Shown: positions 9,711-22,398, counted from the stretch's first letter. The stretch: 64,000 nt of DNA from Primulina eburnea (GCF_022965805.1 NC_133108.1:21605545-21669544), one strand, 5' to 3'. Numbers and translations: made by a program. Notes: generated by a model not told the origin, from the letters alone.

Positions 9711-10803
9711 TGTTGAGGATCGGGTTGAGTTTAGAGGAGGGGTGAATAAACTCAACGGCAAACTTAATCGATTTTTCAGAATGATGTGCTAGAATCCTGT
9801 TAGAGATGCTAGAGGTTTTTTGTTCAAGTTTAAAGATCAGCAGATCACAAGATAATGTGTGGAAACGATCTGTTGGTTAGTGGGTGAAAAATAGTAAAAC
9901 AGAAAAGCAGTAGATGGCATAGGGTTTGTTTCTGGAAGTTCGAAGATGAATCTTCTACGTCTCCCCTTCTTCTGTTTCCAAAAGGTATCACTAAAGGACT
10001 TTGGTGAATACAGTACAACAGTTGTACACACCCACTTCAACAGGACTTACCCTTCGCCTACTGAAACTCTTAGTTTTACAACTCAACTACTTGAATAATC
10101 ATAAGTTCTGGAAAGGACTATTTTCCAGTTACAAATTGTTCTATTAATGAGATAGTGAAGTGAGTAGCTTAAGAAGAGATAAAGAAAATAGCTAGCACAA
10201 AATGATCTCAAATGATCAAATGTATGCAATGAAGCATGTGCTGCTTTTTCAGTGTTGAGCTTTTGAGATAACTGAAAGTTCTAGCGATGCTCGAATGAAA
10301 TTTTTGATTGAGATTCGTTCTCTTCACTTTTTATTGAAAAGTGCTTCGTCTTCATATATAGGCTTCATCAAACGTTCTAAAATCTGAACGGCTCTTTTGA
10401 CTTTTCAGTGGTTCAGCTTTATTGTTGAAAATGGACCCTGCAAAATACATTAAAGCAATTAGTCTTAGTTCATACCAAAAATGGTAAGCCGTCTTAAATG
10501 TTCCCGAACAACATTTAATTGCATTTAATGAAGCAATAAATGCTAGTATCACGTTAATAGATTAACGGTAATACTTAAAGATTTGAGATACGCAAAATTC
10601 TGCTAGTGTTTATTTCGAGTTTGTATTCTTCTAGTTCTGGTTTTAGCTAAGAAGTCATTTTTTAAGTAGATTAAGCAGTACTTGATAAGTGCTGCTACTG
10701 GTTTTAGCGCGGTACAAGTGCTTCTGGTTTTCTGCTTATTTACATCCGCTGGTTTTGTACTTAAGCCAGCATCTACTGGTTTTTTACTAGCATCTCCACA
10801 ACA
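9711..10803 (-). mobile_element. Full-length LTR of the copia element 1 family
   Basis: 1093 bp, TGTTG...CAACA. It lacks a PBS on its inner side, so it is either a solo LTR next to element 1 or the outer LTR after a rearrangement. Minus-strand TATA box near 10354-10361. I found no matching 5-bp target duplication (TGAAG left, AAATT right). U3 is rich in repeats of a CTGCTGGTTTT-like motif (10620-10790). Confidence 0.8.
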
Positions 10804-11099
10804 AAATTAATTCTAACATGAAGTATCCACTAAAGTTAGTTCAGCATTCCTCCTATTTTCCAGGGAGGCGGGAGTTGACAAAAATGGGGAAGAGTAGAAT
10901 AAGACATAAACTAGCAAGAAGCGCGGTGAACCAAACAGCTCAATCAATAAAGGAACAAATTTTGAACTGTGTCCGGCATCAGTTATACAGTTTGAGAAGC
11001 ATATATATTTTGTAACTTGTATTTTGAAATGTTTGTATGAATTTGTACTTACCTCTCTCAAAATTAATAAAAGTTCATTCTTATTTATATACGAATCTC
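10804..11099 (+). other. Unassigned segment with a small ORF
   Basis: The plus strand holds a 65-codon ORF (10818-11015), basic at first (KMGKSRIRHKLARSAVNQ), followed by AATAAAAG at about 11067. A basic small ORF followed by a polyadenylation-like signal recalls the antisense units of the two copia elements, but there is no clear protein similarity. It may be chance. Confidence 0.25.
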
Positions 11100-12429
11100 T
11101 ACATTTCAGAAGATTTATTTTATCTACACACGAGTTCAGAAAACCTAAGTCAGTTAACTCTTCAGAAAATCTTAATCATATAAACAGTTCATAATTATAA
11201 GGTTTTTCAAACACCAAAAAGTGAGAAATTTTTGGAATTTATATGTTTCAGAGTTTGAAAACTAATAAGTAACCGAACAGAAGACCTGAACTGAACAAGT
11301 AACTGAATTAAAAGAATTTAACGGACCTCAGAATTGAAGATGCCTTGTCGGACTGAAATGGACCAAGAAATGAAGTATATAAACTTAAGTTCTTATAATT
11401 GTTAATAATCCTCAAAGAGATTAATCGAAGATTGAAAAACTGATTGTGTATCAGAACTGAAGACCATAACTAAAAATATTATTCTTAGAATTGATATAGC
11501 TAAATTGAATTGATCAAACTGAACTGATAAGTAGAACGTTCAAACATAATGGACATCAATTAAAATTGTTATAGAACACCTGAACTAATCAGTCGACTAG
11601 TTTGACTCCTGATCAGTTAGCCACATCATCAGTTACAATTGAATCTCAGCAAAAAGACTAACACTCTGTACCAAAACAGAAGAGACAAAGCATAACAGTC
11701 TGATGCATTGTACCTTTTTCAGAAAAGAATGTCTACATGGACTAGAGGACGACTCAACATATCATTAATTAATGCGTTCAATGTGATCATTAGAATCGAA
11801 GGCTATATATAGTTGAGAAGTTCAGTTGTGAAGAGCTTAATGATCGAGTTAGTGAAAAACAACAGTCAGTAACGAATAACATCAACAATCAGTTTTTCAG
11901 TCAGTTGTCATTTACTTTCAAATTTCTATTTAGTTTACAAATTGAATCTCTAGCTCAAAACTCATTGATACATTCGTAGCATTTAGGCTACTCATTTGAG
12001 CTATTCAATTATCATCTGATAAATTTTCTAAGAATAACTAATAGTTTCAGTTTGACATTATTTCAGTTCAAACTGAAGTGGATTATTACAGATTTATTGT
12101 AATTAATAAAAATCTTTTAGTGAATTTATATCCTTGAGATAGAAAGGGTGACGTGACATAGGAGCGTTTGAAGTTTTCAAACATCCATAAAAATTCTCGT
12201 ATGCATTATTTTTATTCATTCACTTGTCACAATACCCTAGCCAAAATATTCAATATATCATTCAGTTTATTTCCACACTAATATTAGTCGACTAATCGAT
12301 ATAGACATATAAGATATATAGATCAGTTCCTCAAAGAAATGATTCATATTTGAAAAAGAATTCAAAAAGTTTAAGTGTTTATTCAATCCCTCCTTCTAAA
12401 CACTTCACCCATATTAATTGTACCTAACA
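11100..12429 (+). mobile_element. Sirevirus-like LTR remnant, plus orientation
   Basis: It ends with the family hairpin (AAGTGTTTA at 12373-12381, TAAACACTT at 12397-12405, pyrimidine-rich loop) and CCTAACA at 12429. CAAGTGATTTTGC follows, which looks like a decayed CAAGTGGTATCAGAGC primer site. TATATATAG at about 11814 is the likely TATA box. The left end is not defined. CAGTT-rich wording matches the LTRs at 30851 and 34221. Confidence 0.6.
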
Positions 12430-12629
12430 CAAGTGATTTTGCAATCAGTTCAATAATGGTTAAAAATAGAACGGTAGATCTTATGTAATATATTATGAAT
12501 GTATAACTTTAAAAAATGCTCAAATTAATTATTCCACAACTGAAAAGTAATACTTGCTCTAATATTTGCATTAGATAAATTTCATTCTTATTTGATTGGA
12601 ACAACAACAACTGCGTTTAATGATCATTC

Positions 12630-14160
12630 ATCGGTTTGATATTTATTGATCAAACAAGATGTGAAACCACGACTGATCCGGTGGATTTGTTGCTCCAAGA
12701 ATTCGACATTTCTATCAACAATAAAAAAACGAACAGAGAATTTTTGTAGTTGATTACTTATCAAGACTAGTTACATGATCATATTGTGAAATCACACCAA
12801 TCAATGATAATTTTCCTGATTAACAATTATTTTATGTTCCTACTACAACTTGGTTTGGGAACATAGTCAATTTTCTTGTGATAGGAAAAATGTCACTGCA
12901 ATGACATTCCCGAGATAAAAGAAAAATTTTTAATGAGATAAAAACCTTTTATAGGGATGATCCGTATTTGTTCAAGTATGTTTCAAATCAAATTTTTTGG
13001 CATTTCATACCTAACAATGAGGTATATAGTGTCATTAAATTTTGTTATTCAGAAGCATATGGAGGACATTTGTTTTCAAAGAAAACAACTGCAAAAATAT
13101 TTCTAATGGATTTTATTGACACACTTTATTTATATACACTCATGAAATCTGCAATATTTGTGATGTAATTAAAAAAACATGATTGCCTTGAATCCAATAA
13201 TTGAAATTGAAATATTTGACCATTGGGGAATTTATTTTATGGACCTTTTCCATATTCGTTTGGATACTTGTATATTTTAGCTGCAGTTGATTATGTTTCC
13301 AAATGGATATAGACAATTCCATGTCGAACTAATGATCATAAAATAATCATCAAATTTTTGAAAGAAAACATTTTCAATATATTTGGAATTTCTAAAACCA
13401 TGATAATTGATGAAGAAACTAAATTTGTTAATAAATCATTTGCTTCAATAACGAAAAATATGGTATCACTCGAAAATTTGTACTCCTTATCAAACTCAAA
13501 TAAATGGCAAGTTGAACTAGACAACCGGAATATAAAGCAAATTTTGGAAAAAAACTGTTAACTAAAAAAAACAGATTGGTCGATTCGACTTAAATCGAAC
13601 AACTTTTAAAACATAATTGGTTATGTCTTCCTGTAGGTTAATTTATGGAAAACAATGTTATTTACATGTGGAATTGGAATATAAAGCTAATTGAGTAATC
13701 ATTACTTTGAATTCAAGCATGGATAATGCCAAAAATTTCGCAAATTGCAACTTAATAAAGTTGATGAACTCAGAAATGACGTATATGAGAATTAAAAGAT
13801 TTATAAAGTGAAAAATCAAATCATTTCATGATAGAAAAATCCTTAGAAAATAATTTGAGATTTTTAAAAATATTTTGCTTTATAATTCTTGACTTCACAT
13901 TTTCCTTGAAAATTACGATCGTGGTGGACATGACCATATGTTGTAAAACATGTGTACCCCTATGGAATTTTGGACATTGAAAAACCAAGAAATGGTGAAG
14001 TTTTTAAAGTTAATGGACAAATAATTAAACATTTTCTAGAAAATGAGATATTTGCAGGCGAATTTATTCGACTTTCCGATCCTTGAATTTTAATTTTCGG
14101 TATTAATTTTTTTCCCGGTTTCCTTAATCTCTTTTATTTTCCTGGTTAAGTGGGGGATAA
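12630..14160 (+). pseudogene. Decayed Athila/Tat-like gypsy pol (RNase H end and integrase)
   Basis: Conceptual plus-strand reading in shifting frames shows LLLQEFDISI (RNase H end), then VIKFCYSEAYGGH and SKKTTAKI of the integrase zinc-binding domain at about 13030-13105. The core follows (FDHWGIYFMDLF near 13215, an AVDYVSKW-like stretch near 13280), then KQILEKN near 13540 and the C-terminal LQLNKVDELRNDVYEN near 13750. Many stops and indels. The order and wording match Athila/Tat pol. After about 14150 comes a G-run (AAGTGGGGGATAAC) that could be its polypurine tract. Confidence 0.75.
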
Positions 14161-14415
14161 CAGTACTCCGTGATCTTATAGTCAGGTAAATCATTTTTCT
14201 CACAATAGCTGATACAAAAAATATAACAAAATACATTTATTTCTTTTCAAAATGGATGAAATTCTCACAAAAAATTGTAAATATTTTTCTCTTGTTTCTA
14301 AATATGTTCAAAAAAAATTATGAAGGAAGGTGTCAAAGATGGAAAATGCTTATGTAAAAATAATTCCAGAAGATATTCGTCTTGTAATTGAATCCAAGGT
14401 CCGATTAAGAGGATA
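14161..14415. other. Flank of the decayed gypsy, target of Gypsy-1
   Basis: AT-rich with no ORF. It continues at 22004 once Gypsy-1 and its duplicated target are removed. Confidence 0.4.
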
Positions 14416-14420
14416 AGTTC

Positions 14421-16445
14421 TGTAAGGCCCGAGATTTAATTACTGTAATCAGACGTTGATTAATTGTTAGAATTGTGATTAGCAAATATCACAGGAGCCA
14501 AATAATACATGAGAGGTGAAGCCGGGCGTCGTTACATTATAAGCTAAGATGTTGGACAGAACATCTGGCGCCCGAGCGGTAGAAAAGAACCGCCCGAGCG
14601 CCAATGCACCATAATTATAGAATTTGGGCAGAACGTATGGCGCCCGAGCGGTAGAATGTTACAGCCCGAGCGCCATTGGATAACAATCTGAGCTCGGACA
14701 GAAGGTCCCGCGCCCGAGCGATGATTTATTACCGCTCGAGCGCCGCTGAAGTTTTGTGGAAATCAGCCACGTTTCAATTTCATGCAAAGGGATATATATA
14801 TACGGATATAACTTTGCAATTCTTCAGAATTTAATTGCAAGACCCGAGAAGAGCTCCTAGGAAACTACGAGAAATCCTTACGCCTTTATATTTCAATTCG
14901 TCCGTTAGATTTTGAATCCGATTTTAGTACTGTGTTCCTATCAACGCAGGCTACAACAGGACGTAAGTTTTATTACGTTTAGATATGATTTGAATTTATG
15001 ATATTGTCAGAATTGAATAAGAATCATATATGGTGTTTTTGATACAGTAGACATCGTATAATTGAAATCAGATCGAAAAATAGATTGTTTGTGTAATTGT
15101 TATGATTTTTGGTGTTGATTTGACTGAGATTCGATATTAGATTTGTGTTATCGTTGAGATTATGAGTTATACCAGTATTGATTATGAGTTCTGGTATTAT
15201 ATTTGTGATGTTGAGATTGACGGGGTTATTCAGACTGTATTGTTATGCCGTCGAAATATCAGCAGATTGACATCTGATCAGATTTGATATTAATTGAGAT
15301 TGCATTGTTATGTCATTGATATTGATCAGATTATGTATTGAGTTGAATATTAATCAGAACAAATTTTGAACTGAGATATATACTGATATTGTATCTATGT
15401 GATTGTCATTGCCAGACTGGGTATGGACAGATCAGAATACAAGACTTCGTCTTCGTCAGATCAAGAAGATAAAGGTATAAATAAATGTTGATTCGGGATT
15501 GCACAACTCGAGTTAGGTTTGACTTGAGTTTCCCTAAATCACATACTTTTTATGTGATTGCATTGATATTTGCAGATTATCAGATTGATATGTTTAGTCT
15601 ATTGAATGATAGCAGAGCCAGAGTTTGAATCTAGGACAGATCAGCCTAGCTAGGGCAGAACCGCCGAGTCTTGGACAGAACTGCTAAGACCCTAGACTTG
15701 TGGTATATCGATGAGCTTAGATGTAGATCAACTTCTATTGTAAACACTCGATATAGCATGCCCAAGTCTAAGTCTTTGTCAGAACTGCTCAGACCCTAGA
15801 CTTACGGTGTATCGATGAGCTTAGATGTAGATCGACGTCTATTGTAGACACTCGATACAGCATACCAAAAGTCTAACTTAGATCGGGATCCCTAGATTAG
15901 AATGAGAGATGAGTCGAGTCTTAGATATTGAGACTAGAGTTTGATTTACAGATCCGTATTAATTTATGTTTCGTAGATTACGATTCATGTTTTATTTACA
16001 GACTGGTATTGATACATGTTGTTTGATTATGCTACATGTGATAAGATATAATTCATATATTTATGTTTTATATGATTGGATGTATACATTGTTTATACTG
16101 GGATATTTACATCTCACCGGAGTTATCCGGCTGTTGTCTTGTTTTGTATGTGTGCATGACAACAGGTGGGGCAGGATCAGGGTCTAGAAGATGAGGAGAG
16201 ATCGAGATTAGAGTGGTGATCACGGACTTGGATGTAGATAGGTTTTATTACTTGATTGTAATAGTTGAACCTAGTTTAAATTAGATGCATGTTATACAAG
16301 ATTTGTATTATTATACTAGTTTGTATAATAGATTGATTCCATTACCTTCCGCATTGTAAAAGAAAAATTTTTAGACCCTGTTTATCTTATTGATAATTAA
16401 ACCCCAAAGATGATTAAGAAGATGATTAGCGTCCCGGTCCCCACA
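14421..16445 (+). repeat. 5' LTR of Gypsy-1
   Basis: 2025 bp. It holds three GC-rich hairpin units (14567-14745), a TATA-like ATATATATATA at 14792-14802 and a 104-bp tandem duplication (about 15674-15777 and 15778-15881). Small ORFs inside (for example 15966-16187) are repeated in the 3' LTR and are not genes. Confidence 0.93.
14567..14745. repeat. Array of three GC-rich hairpins in the Gypsy-1 LTR
   Basis: Each unit has the form GCGCCCGAGCGGT - 8 to 10 nt - ACCGCCCGAGCGCC, whose ends are near-perfect inverted repeats. The spacing between units is about 70 bp. The loops differ but the arms are kept. The array lies 50-230 bp upstream of the TATA box. The same design recurs at 33090-33262. Confidence 0.85.
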
Positions 16446-16450
16446 ACAGG

Positions 16451-16463
16451 TGGTATCAGAGCG
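16451..16463 (+). promoter_or_regulatory. Primer-binding site, Gypsy-1
   Basis: TGGTATCAGAGCG, initiator tRNA-Met type, five bases after the LTR end. Confidence 0.95.
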
Positions 16464-16812
16464 ATAGATCCTTTAGATTGAGATAGAAGAGGCTAGTGAG
16501 CGGGGTAGATGAATTTTCTTTCCTTGGATGTGATTGCTAGCATGTGATTTATTATCGCGTTGACTTACATGTGTGCTAGCATGAGACTATGTGTTACTGC
16601 TTTGAGATACATGTTTACCTGATTATTTGATTGGAATGGGTATTATGTATCACTGAATATGAATCAGATTTGATTCTTGATGATCAGCAGTAAGATGATC
16701 AGAGAAAGATTAGAACAGATTTGTTGTATTGGGTTACTAATGCTTTTGGTAATCAGATATACCTCTCCGAAGAATTCCGGAAAGAGGTAGTACTTCAATT
16801 GAACAGACAGAT

Positions 16813-17664
16813 ATGTCCGAAACTCAGATGGAAACACAGTTGAAGAGGTTTCAGTCGTTTCAACAGCCGATTCTGAAGGGTACTAAGACGTCACCAGATT
16901 GTGAGAATTGGCTTGAGGACACAGAAATGTTATTTGAATTTCTTGATTTCACAAATGATTGTAGAATCAAGTTGATTGAGAATCAGTTGCAAGAGACTGC
17001 AAGAAGATGGTGGTTACTAACCAAAGGAGCCTTAGAATAGAGTTGTTCAGTGATTACGTTGAAAATTTTCAAGGTTGAATTCTATCAAAGATTTTTCCAC
17101 GTATCGTATAGAGAGGACAGAAGTGAAGAGTTTTCAAACCTGAGACTGGGTCAGATGAGTATTGATGAGTACTTGGCACAGTTCTTCATCTTGCTACGTT
17201 TTGCCCCTCTTGTGGCTAGAAATGATGATGCTATATCTAGTCGGTTCATTCAGGGATTGAATCCAGAGATACGTACATTGGTGAATGTGAAACGATCGAT
17301 TAGTTTTGCTGATACATTAAATAGGGCCAAAAGAGCAGAAATAGTTCTGATGGGACAACAGGGAGCATCGTATGATCTTCCAGTACCAAATCCACAGCAA
17401 CTGCATTCTAGAGTTGAGATTGGCAGCCGCAGTGGTAAAAAGAAAGCACCATTAAAAATTCAAAAGAAACAGTTCAAGAAGTTAGGAAGTGGCTCGTCTA
17501 GCTCCAGTGGTTCCAGCCCGAGCTATACTGGAGTATATTGCAGGACTTGTGGAGGGAGACATTCCACAGAGCAATGCCAGGGAGTTACTGGTAGATGCAA
17601 TATTTGTAAACAGCCGGGACACTTTGCTAGAGTCTGTCCCCAGAAAGGTTCTCGAAGATTTTAA
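16813..17664 (+). pseudogene. Gag of Gypsy-1 (one in-frame amber codon)
   Basis: ATG at 16813. The frame runs to 17664 with a single TAG at 17038-17040. The retrotransposon gag domain shows NWLEDTEMLFEF, LQETARRWW, then EFYQRFFHVSYREDRSEEF and LRLGQMSIDEYLAQF. Two Cys-rich motifs follow: CRTCGGRHSTEQC and the classic knuckle CNICKQPGHFARVC. It is the only part of the interior still close to intact, and a single base change (probably CAG to TAG) separates it from an open 283-residue frame. Confidence 0.9.
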
Positions 17665-20266
17665 GGAACAGAATTGTCTGAGGACAACGACTGAGGAACA
17701 GACCCAGAACACACCACATGTACTATTTTTTAATGAGTACATCGCATATGTATTGATATATACTAATGCATTCTTTATAATTATCTGTGACTGAGTTGCA
17801 TGGAGATATGCTGTATCTGCTGGGTTTGTTCGTACTGTCGTATTGATTTCCTTGGTTGTTGGGGAAAATGTTGATATCAGAGATTTCTGTGAAATATTAT
17901 ATGTACTGCAGTAAGATAAAAATAAGATTGAGTTAGATTAAGATGTACTTGTGTTTCTGATTTGATTGCATTATTGATATTAATATGTTGAACAAGTACA
18001 GAATTATTATAGATTCTTTTCAGGAAGGTATAAAATTCAGACCAGATATGGCTGATGAGTAAAGATTTCACGGTAAGGATTCTAGATTTAGAATTCCTTT
18101 AATATTTGTGTTGTCCATGACTCGATTCTTATAGAAAGGAACAGATGGTATCCTTATGTATATAGTAGACGTACTGAAATCGAGCCTAACGTTGGCTTTG
18201 CCAATGATGTACGAATTGGCTGATGTTGCCCAGATAAGATCTAAGATTTGCTTTATATCAGAAAGATAGATTTCAGAATTGAATTGAGATCAGGTACTGT
18301 TTATTTTATTATAATCCAGTACAGAATGATATTGAATATGCAGAATGATACAGAGTGAATTGAAAGAATTGAAAGATCAGTATAAGAGTGCTGACCAAGA
18401 GTTACAGCTGATTTAGTGGTTCTCTTTGGCATGTTTCAGTATGTTCAGAGATATTCTGATGATTTCATGCTCGTTGTATCTATGATATTTTGATATATTG
18501 ACAGCATCTGATTGATTAAATAGAATATCTGAATATTGTATTGAATACTCTGAGAACTGTGATCATTGTATACAGAAAATTATTCAGATAGAAATCTTGC
18601 TTGAAACAGATTGTATTCAGAATAAACGATATCTGAAGTTAGTGTACTGCGTGATTTTGACACAGTTGATATTGTGATCAGTGGCTGAGAATGACACCGA
18701 TATCAGAAAGATCAGAAGTATCAGAAATTTCAGAAATGTCAGAAATGTTAGAAATTTACTTTTGTCTGAGTTGGCAGATTATCTTATACGATTGTTGTTT
18801 TATGTTTTCTTGAGTATTGTTATATTTCCACAGCCGTATTTGATACAGATCATTGTGAACCGTTGAGATTATATACAGTTCAATCCGAATCAGAGTTGAA
18901 TTCGAGAATTTCAGTGATTCAGAAAAGTGAGCAAAATGTTCACAACTAGATTTCGATAATCAGAGCAGAGCATCGATCAGAGTGACATATATGAGATTTT
19001 TACTGTATGAGAATGATTATCGGTGATGTCAAATGTTTCAGAATTGTACAGCAGAATTTGATATCGATAATCAGAACCAAATACCAGGTAGGTATTTTTC
19101 TTTCATTTATATTATTAACTGATTTGTTTATACCAAATAGTTCGAATTTGAAATGACGGATAGTGTCAGAAACGCACAGTAGTGAATTCAGTTTTCAGTT
19201 GATAACTGTGAATGTATGATATTCGAACAGATAGTTGTGATATAGACAGATTAAATCAGTTATGGCAGAATTTATACTGAAATATTGGCAGAATTTGTAT
19301 TGAGATATCTGAATTGCCAATAAATGAAGATAGAAAGATAGAGATCAGAATATTTATTACAGAATTTGTATATTTCTGACTAGACATAGGAAGTATGTTT
19401 CAGTGAATTTCGTAATGAGACCACTGTAATACTTTCCGGATTGAGACATGATATGATTGTGACTGACAGATTGTTCAATCTATATCTATTAGTTTGTACC
19501 AGATAACATACAAACATGACCAAATGACACAGATCGATGTCAGAGAAGTGGTCAGAGTAATCAAAATGCCACGGTAGATTATATCAGATTGTGATTTTAC
19601 TTGATTTGTTTACTGGTGGCAGAACATACCATAAGTTTTCTCATATATTATTCATCGACTGACAAATAGCCAGAGTGTATTATCCAGATGTTGGACGATA
19701 TTGGTGGAGTTGTAGTGCTGGATGTTAGCACTAATTGATATGACATATTGTCATTTTATTAATTATTGTACAATAATAATCCTCAGATGGATAATGAGAT
19801 AGTTACAGAAGACACATGGTATTGTGAGTACTGCAGAGTATAAGAATAATATCTCAGAGATACTTGAGATAGGATCTGATACGGTCAGAGATATGACCAA
19901 GAAAAGGTAGCTAATTCAGAAAAAAATGAAGATAATTCAGATCAGATAGACATAATATGCCAACGTCGAATGATGACGATTGGTATTCGAGGTTGAAGAT
20001 TTAATATATCCTTGAATGGAATAAACAGACTTGAAAGCAGATGATGATACAGAACTGTTATGAGCTGTGGTTTGGTATATACGGATGTTGTATAACCAGT
20101 ATTGCGAGATTGACTTTATCAGAGCTATGTTTAGAAATAGAATGTGATATGAGATTGAGATTCCAGAATGGTTCATTGAGATAAGCTTCTTATTTAAACT
20201 CTGTATACATTTCTTCTGATATATCTGAATTGATTACTTGCGAGTTCGAGGACGAACTCAGATCTA
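17665..20266 (+). pseudogene. Eroded pol of Gypsy-1
   Basis: No long ORF, but pol can be followed in fragments. A protease relic near 17745-17775 reads EYIAYVLIYTNAFF, where the catalytic DTGA has become YTNA. An RT start near 18270-18300 reads RKIDFRIELRSGT, followed by scraps of the PYRMAPTEMKELK block. An integrase end relic near 19655-19690 reads STDK then a stop then PECIIQMLDD, matching the usual STDGQTERVIQ block. The erosion looks like many small deletions plus transitions. Confidence 0.75.
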
Positions 20267-20279
20267 AGAGGGGGAGAAA
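20267..20279 (+). promoter_or_regulatory. Polypurine tract, Gypsy-1
   Basis: AGAGGGGGAGAAA immediately before the 3' LTR. Confidence 0.9.
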
Positions 20280-21998
20280 TGTAAGGCCCGAGATTTAATT
20301 ACTGTAATCAGACGTTGGTTAATTGTCAGAATTGTGATTAGCAAATATCACATGAGACAAATAAGACATGAGAGGTGAAGCCGGGCGTCGGTACAATATA
20401 AGCTAAGATGTTGGACAGAACATCTGGCGCCCGAGCGGTAGAAAAGAACCGCCCGAGCGCCAATGCACCATAATTATAGAATTTGGGCAGAATTGAATAT
20501 AAGCTACAACAGGACGTAATTTTTATTACGTTTAGATATGATTTGAATTTATGATATTGTCAGAATTGAATAGGAATCATATATGGTGTTTCTGATACAA
20601 TAGACATCGTATAATTGAAATCAGATCGAAGAACAGATTGTTTCTGTAATTGTTATGATTTTTGGTGTTGATTTGACTGAGATTCGATATCAGATTTGTG
20701 ATATCGTTGAGATTATGAGTTATACCAGTATTGATTATGAGTTCTGGTATTATATCTGTGATGTTGAGATTGACGGGGTTATTCAGACTGTATTGTTATG
20801 CCTTCGAAATATCAGCAGATTGACATCTTATCAGATTTGATATTAATTGAGATTGCATTGTTATGTCATTGATATTGATCAGATTATGTATTAAGTTGAA
20901 TATTAATCAGAACAAATTTTGAACTGAGATATATACTGATATTGTATCTATGTGATTGTCATTTCCAGACTGGGTATGGACAGATCAGAATACAAGACTT
21001 CGTCTTCGTCAGATCGAGAAGATAAAGGTATAAATAAATGTTGATTCGGGATTGCACAACTTGAGTTAGGTTTGACTTGAGTTTCCCTAAATCACATACT
21101 TTTTATGTTATTGCATTGATATTTGCAGATTATCAGATTGATATGTTTAGTCTATTGAATGATAGCAGAGCCAGAGTTTAAATCTAGGACAGATCAGCCT
21201 AGCTAGGGCAGAACCGCCGAGTCTTGGACAGAACTGCTAAGACCCTAGACTTGTGGTATATCGATGAGCTTAGATGTAGATCGACTTCTATTGTAGACAC
21301 TCGATATAGCATGCCCAAGTCTAAGTCTTTGTCAGAACTGCTCAGACCCTAGACTTACGGTGTATCGATGAGCTTAGATGTAGATCGACGTCTATTGTAG
21401 ACACTCGATACAGCATACCAAAAGTCTAACTTAGATCCGGATCCCTAGATTAGAATGAGAGATGAGTCGAGTCTTAGATATTGAGACTAAAGTTTGATTT
21501 ACAGATCCGTATTAATTTATGTTTCGTAGACTACTATTCATGTTTTATTTACAGACTGGTATTGATACATGTTGTTTGATTATGCTACATGTGATAAGAT
21601 ATAATTCATATTTTTATGTTTTATATGATTGCATGTATATATTGTTTATACTGGGATATTTATATCTCACCGGAGTTATCCGGCTGTTGTCTTGTTTTGT
21701 ATGTGTGCATGACAACATGTGTGGCAGGATCAGGGTCCAAAAGATGAGGAGAGATCGAGATTAGAGTGGTGATCACGGACTTGGATGTAGATAGGTTTTA
21801 TTACTTGATTGTAGTAGTTGAACCTAGTTTAAATTAGATGCATGTTATACAAGATTTGTATTATTATACTAGTTTGCATAATAGATTGATTCTATTACCT
21901 TCCGCATTTTAAAAGAAAAATTTTTAGACCCTGTTTATCTTATTGATAATTAAACCCCAAAGATGATTAAGAAGATGATTAGCGTCCGGGTCCCCACA
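20280..21998 (+). repeat. 3' LTR of Gypsy-1 (internal deletion)
   Basis: 1719 bp. It matches the 5' LTR except that about 306 bp, corresponding to 14639-14945, are replaced by a short filler (TTGAATATAAG) near 20490. This removes hairpin units 2 and 3 and the TATA region. Confidence 0.93.
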
Positions 21999-22003
21999 AG
22001 TTC

Positions 22004-22398
22004 CATAGTCATATACTCATTCGGTAAATGCCTGGTTTAGGAAAAAGAATATATGCTAAAAAAGGTAAAAAAGTTAAAAGTTTGTCATAAGTGTGTAAGA
22101 TGGAATTGTGACAAACGATGCATATCATCAAGATTTGATTCCCAAACAGAGAAGATAAAATTGGTTTCATTAAAAATGAGCTGTGCAAGGAATCTTTAGA
22201 TGACCTCTTATTGACTATTGACACGCATTATAGTGTACATGTGCATATTGAACTTCTCTGTTTATGAAAACAATTCCAAGACGAGTGTCTTTATAATAGT
22301 CTTGAGAATCTGACTAAAAAAGAATATGTTTACAAATTTGTAAGAAAATTTGATGGGAAGCATATCGTCAACTCAAAGAAGGCGTTGATGTTGTTTCT
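22004..22398 (+). pseudogene. Unrecognised decayed coding remnant
   Basis: One plus-strand frame, broken by four or five stops, reads like a real protein: NREDKIGFIKNELCKESLDD, then TIDTHYSVHVHIELLCL and LTKKEYVYKFVRKFDGKHI. It is the right-hand flank of Gypsy-1, so it belongs with the decayed Athila/Tat-like sequence before 14415, possibly as an extra ORF of that element. I do not recognise the family. Gypsy-2 starts at 22399 and cuts it. Confidence 0.4.

Larger units (their letters stand above)
14421..21998 (+). mobile_element. Gypsy-1: complete Ty3/gypsy element with TSD
   Basis: LTRs at 14421-16445 and 20280-21998 both begin TGTAAGGCCCGAG and end CCCCACA. The 5-bp target duplication AGTTC lies at 14416-14420 and 21999-22003. 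PBS at 16451, gag at 16813-17664, eroded pol to about 20215, polypurine tract at 20267-20279. By eye the LTRs differ by about 3%, yet pol is far more damaged. This suggests a non-autonomous element carried by gag in cis or by a partner in trans. Confidence 0.95.

Noticed and set aside
9711..10803. Target duplication around the full LTR
   Set aside because: The flanks TGAAG and AAATT do not match, so I do not claim a clean solo insertion.
15966..16187. Small ORF with a similar copy at 21519-21764
   Set aside because: Its repetition is explained by the two LTRs of one element.
18681..18866. Plus-strand ORF with repeated Arg-Asn-Val/Phe wording
   Set aside because: Product of a local AGAAATGTC-type repeat inside the eroded pol.
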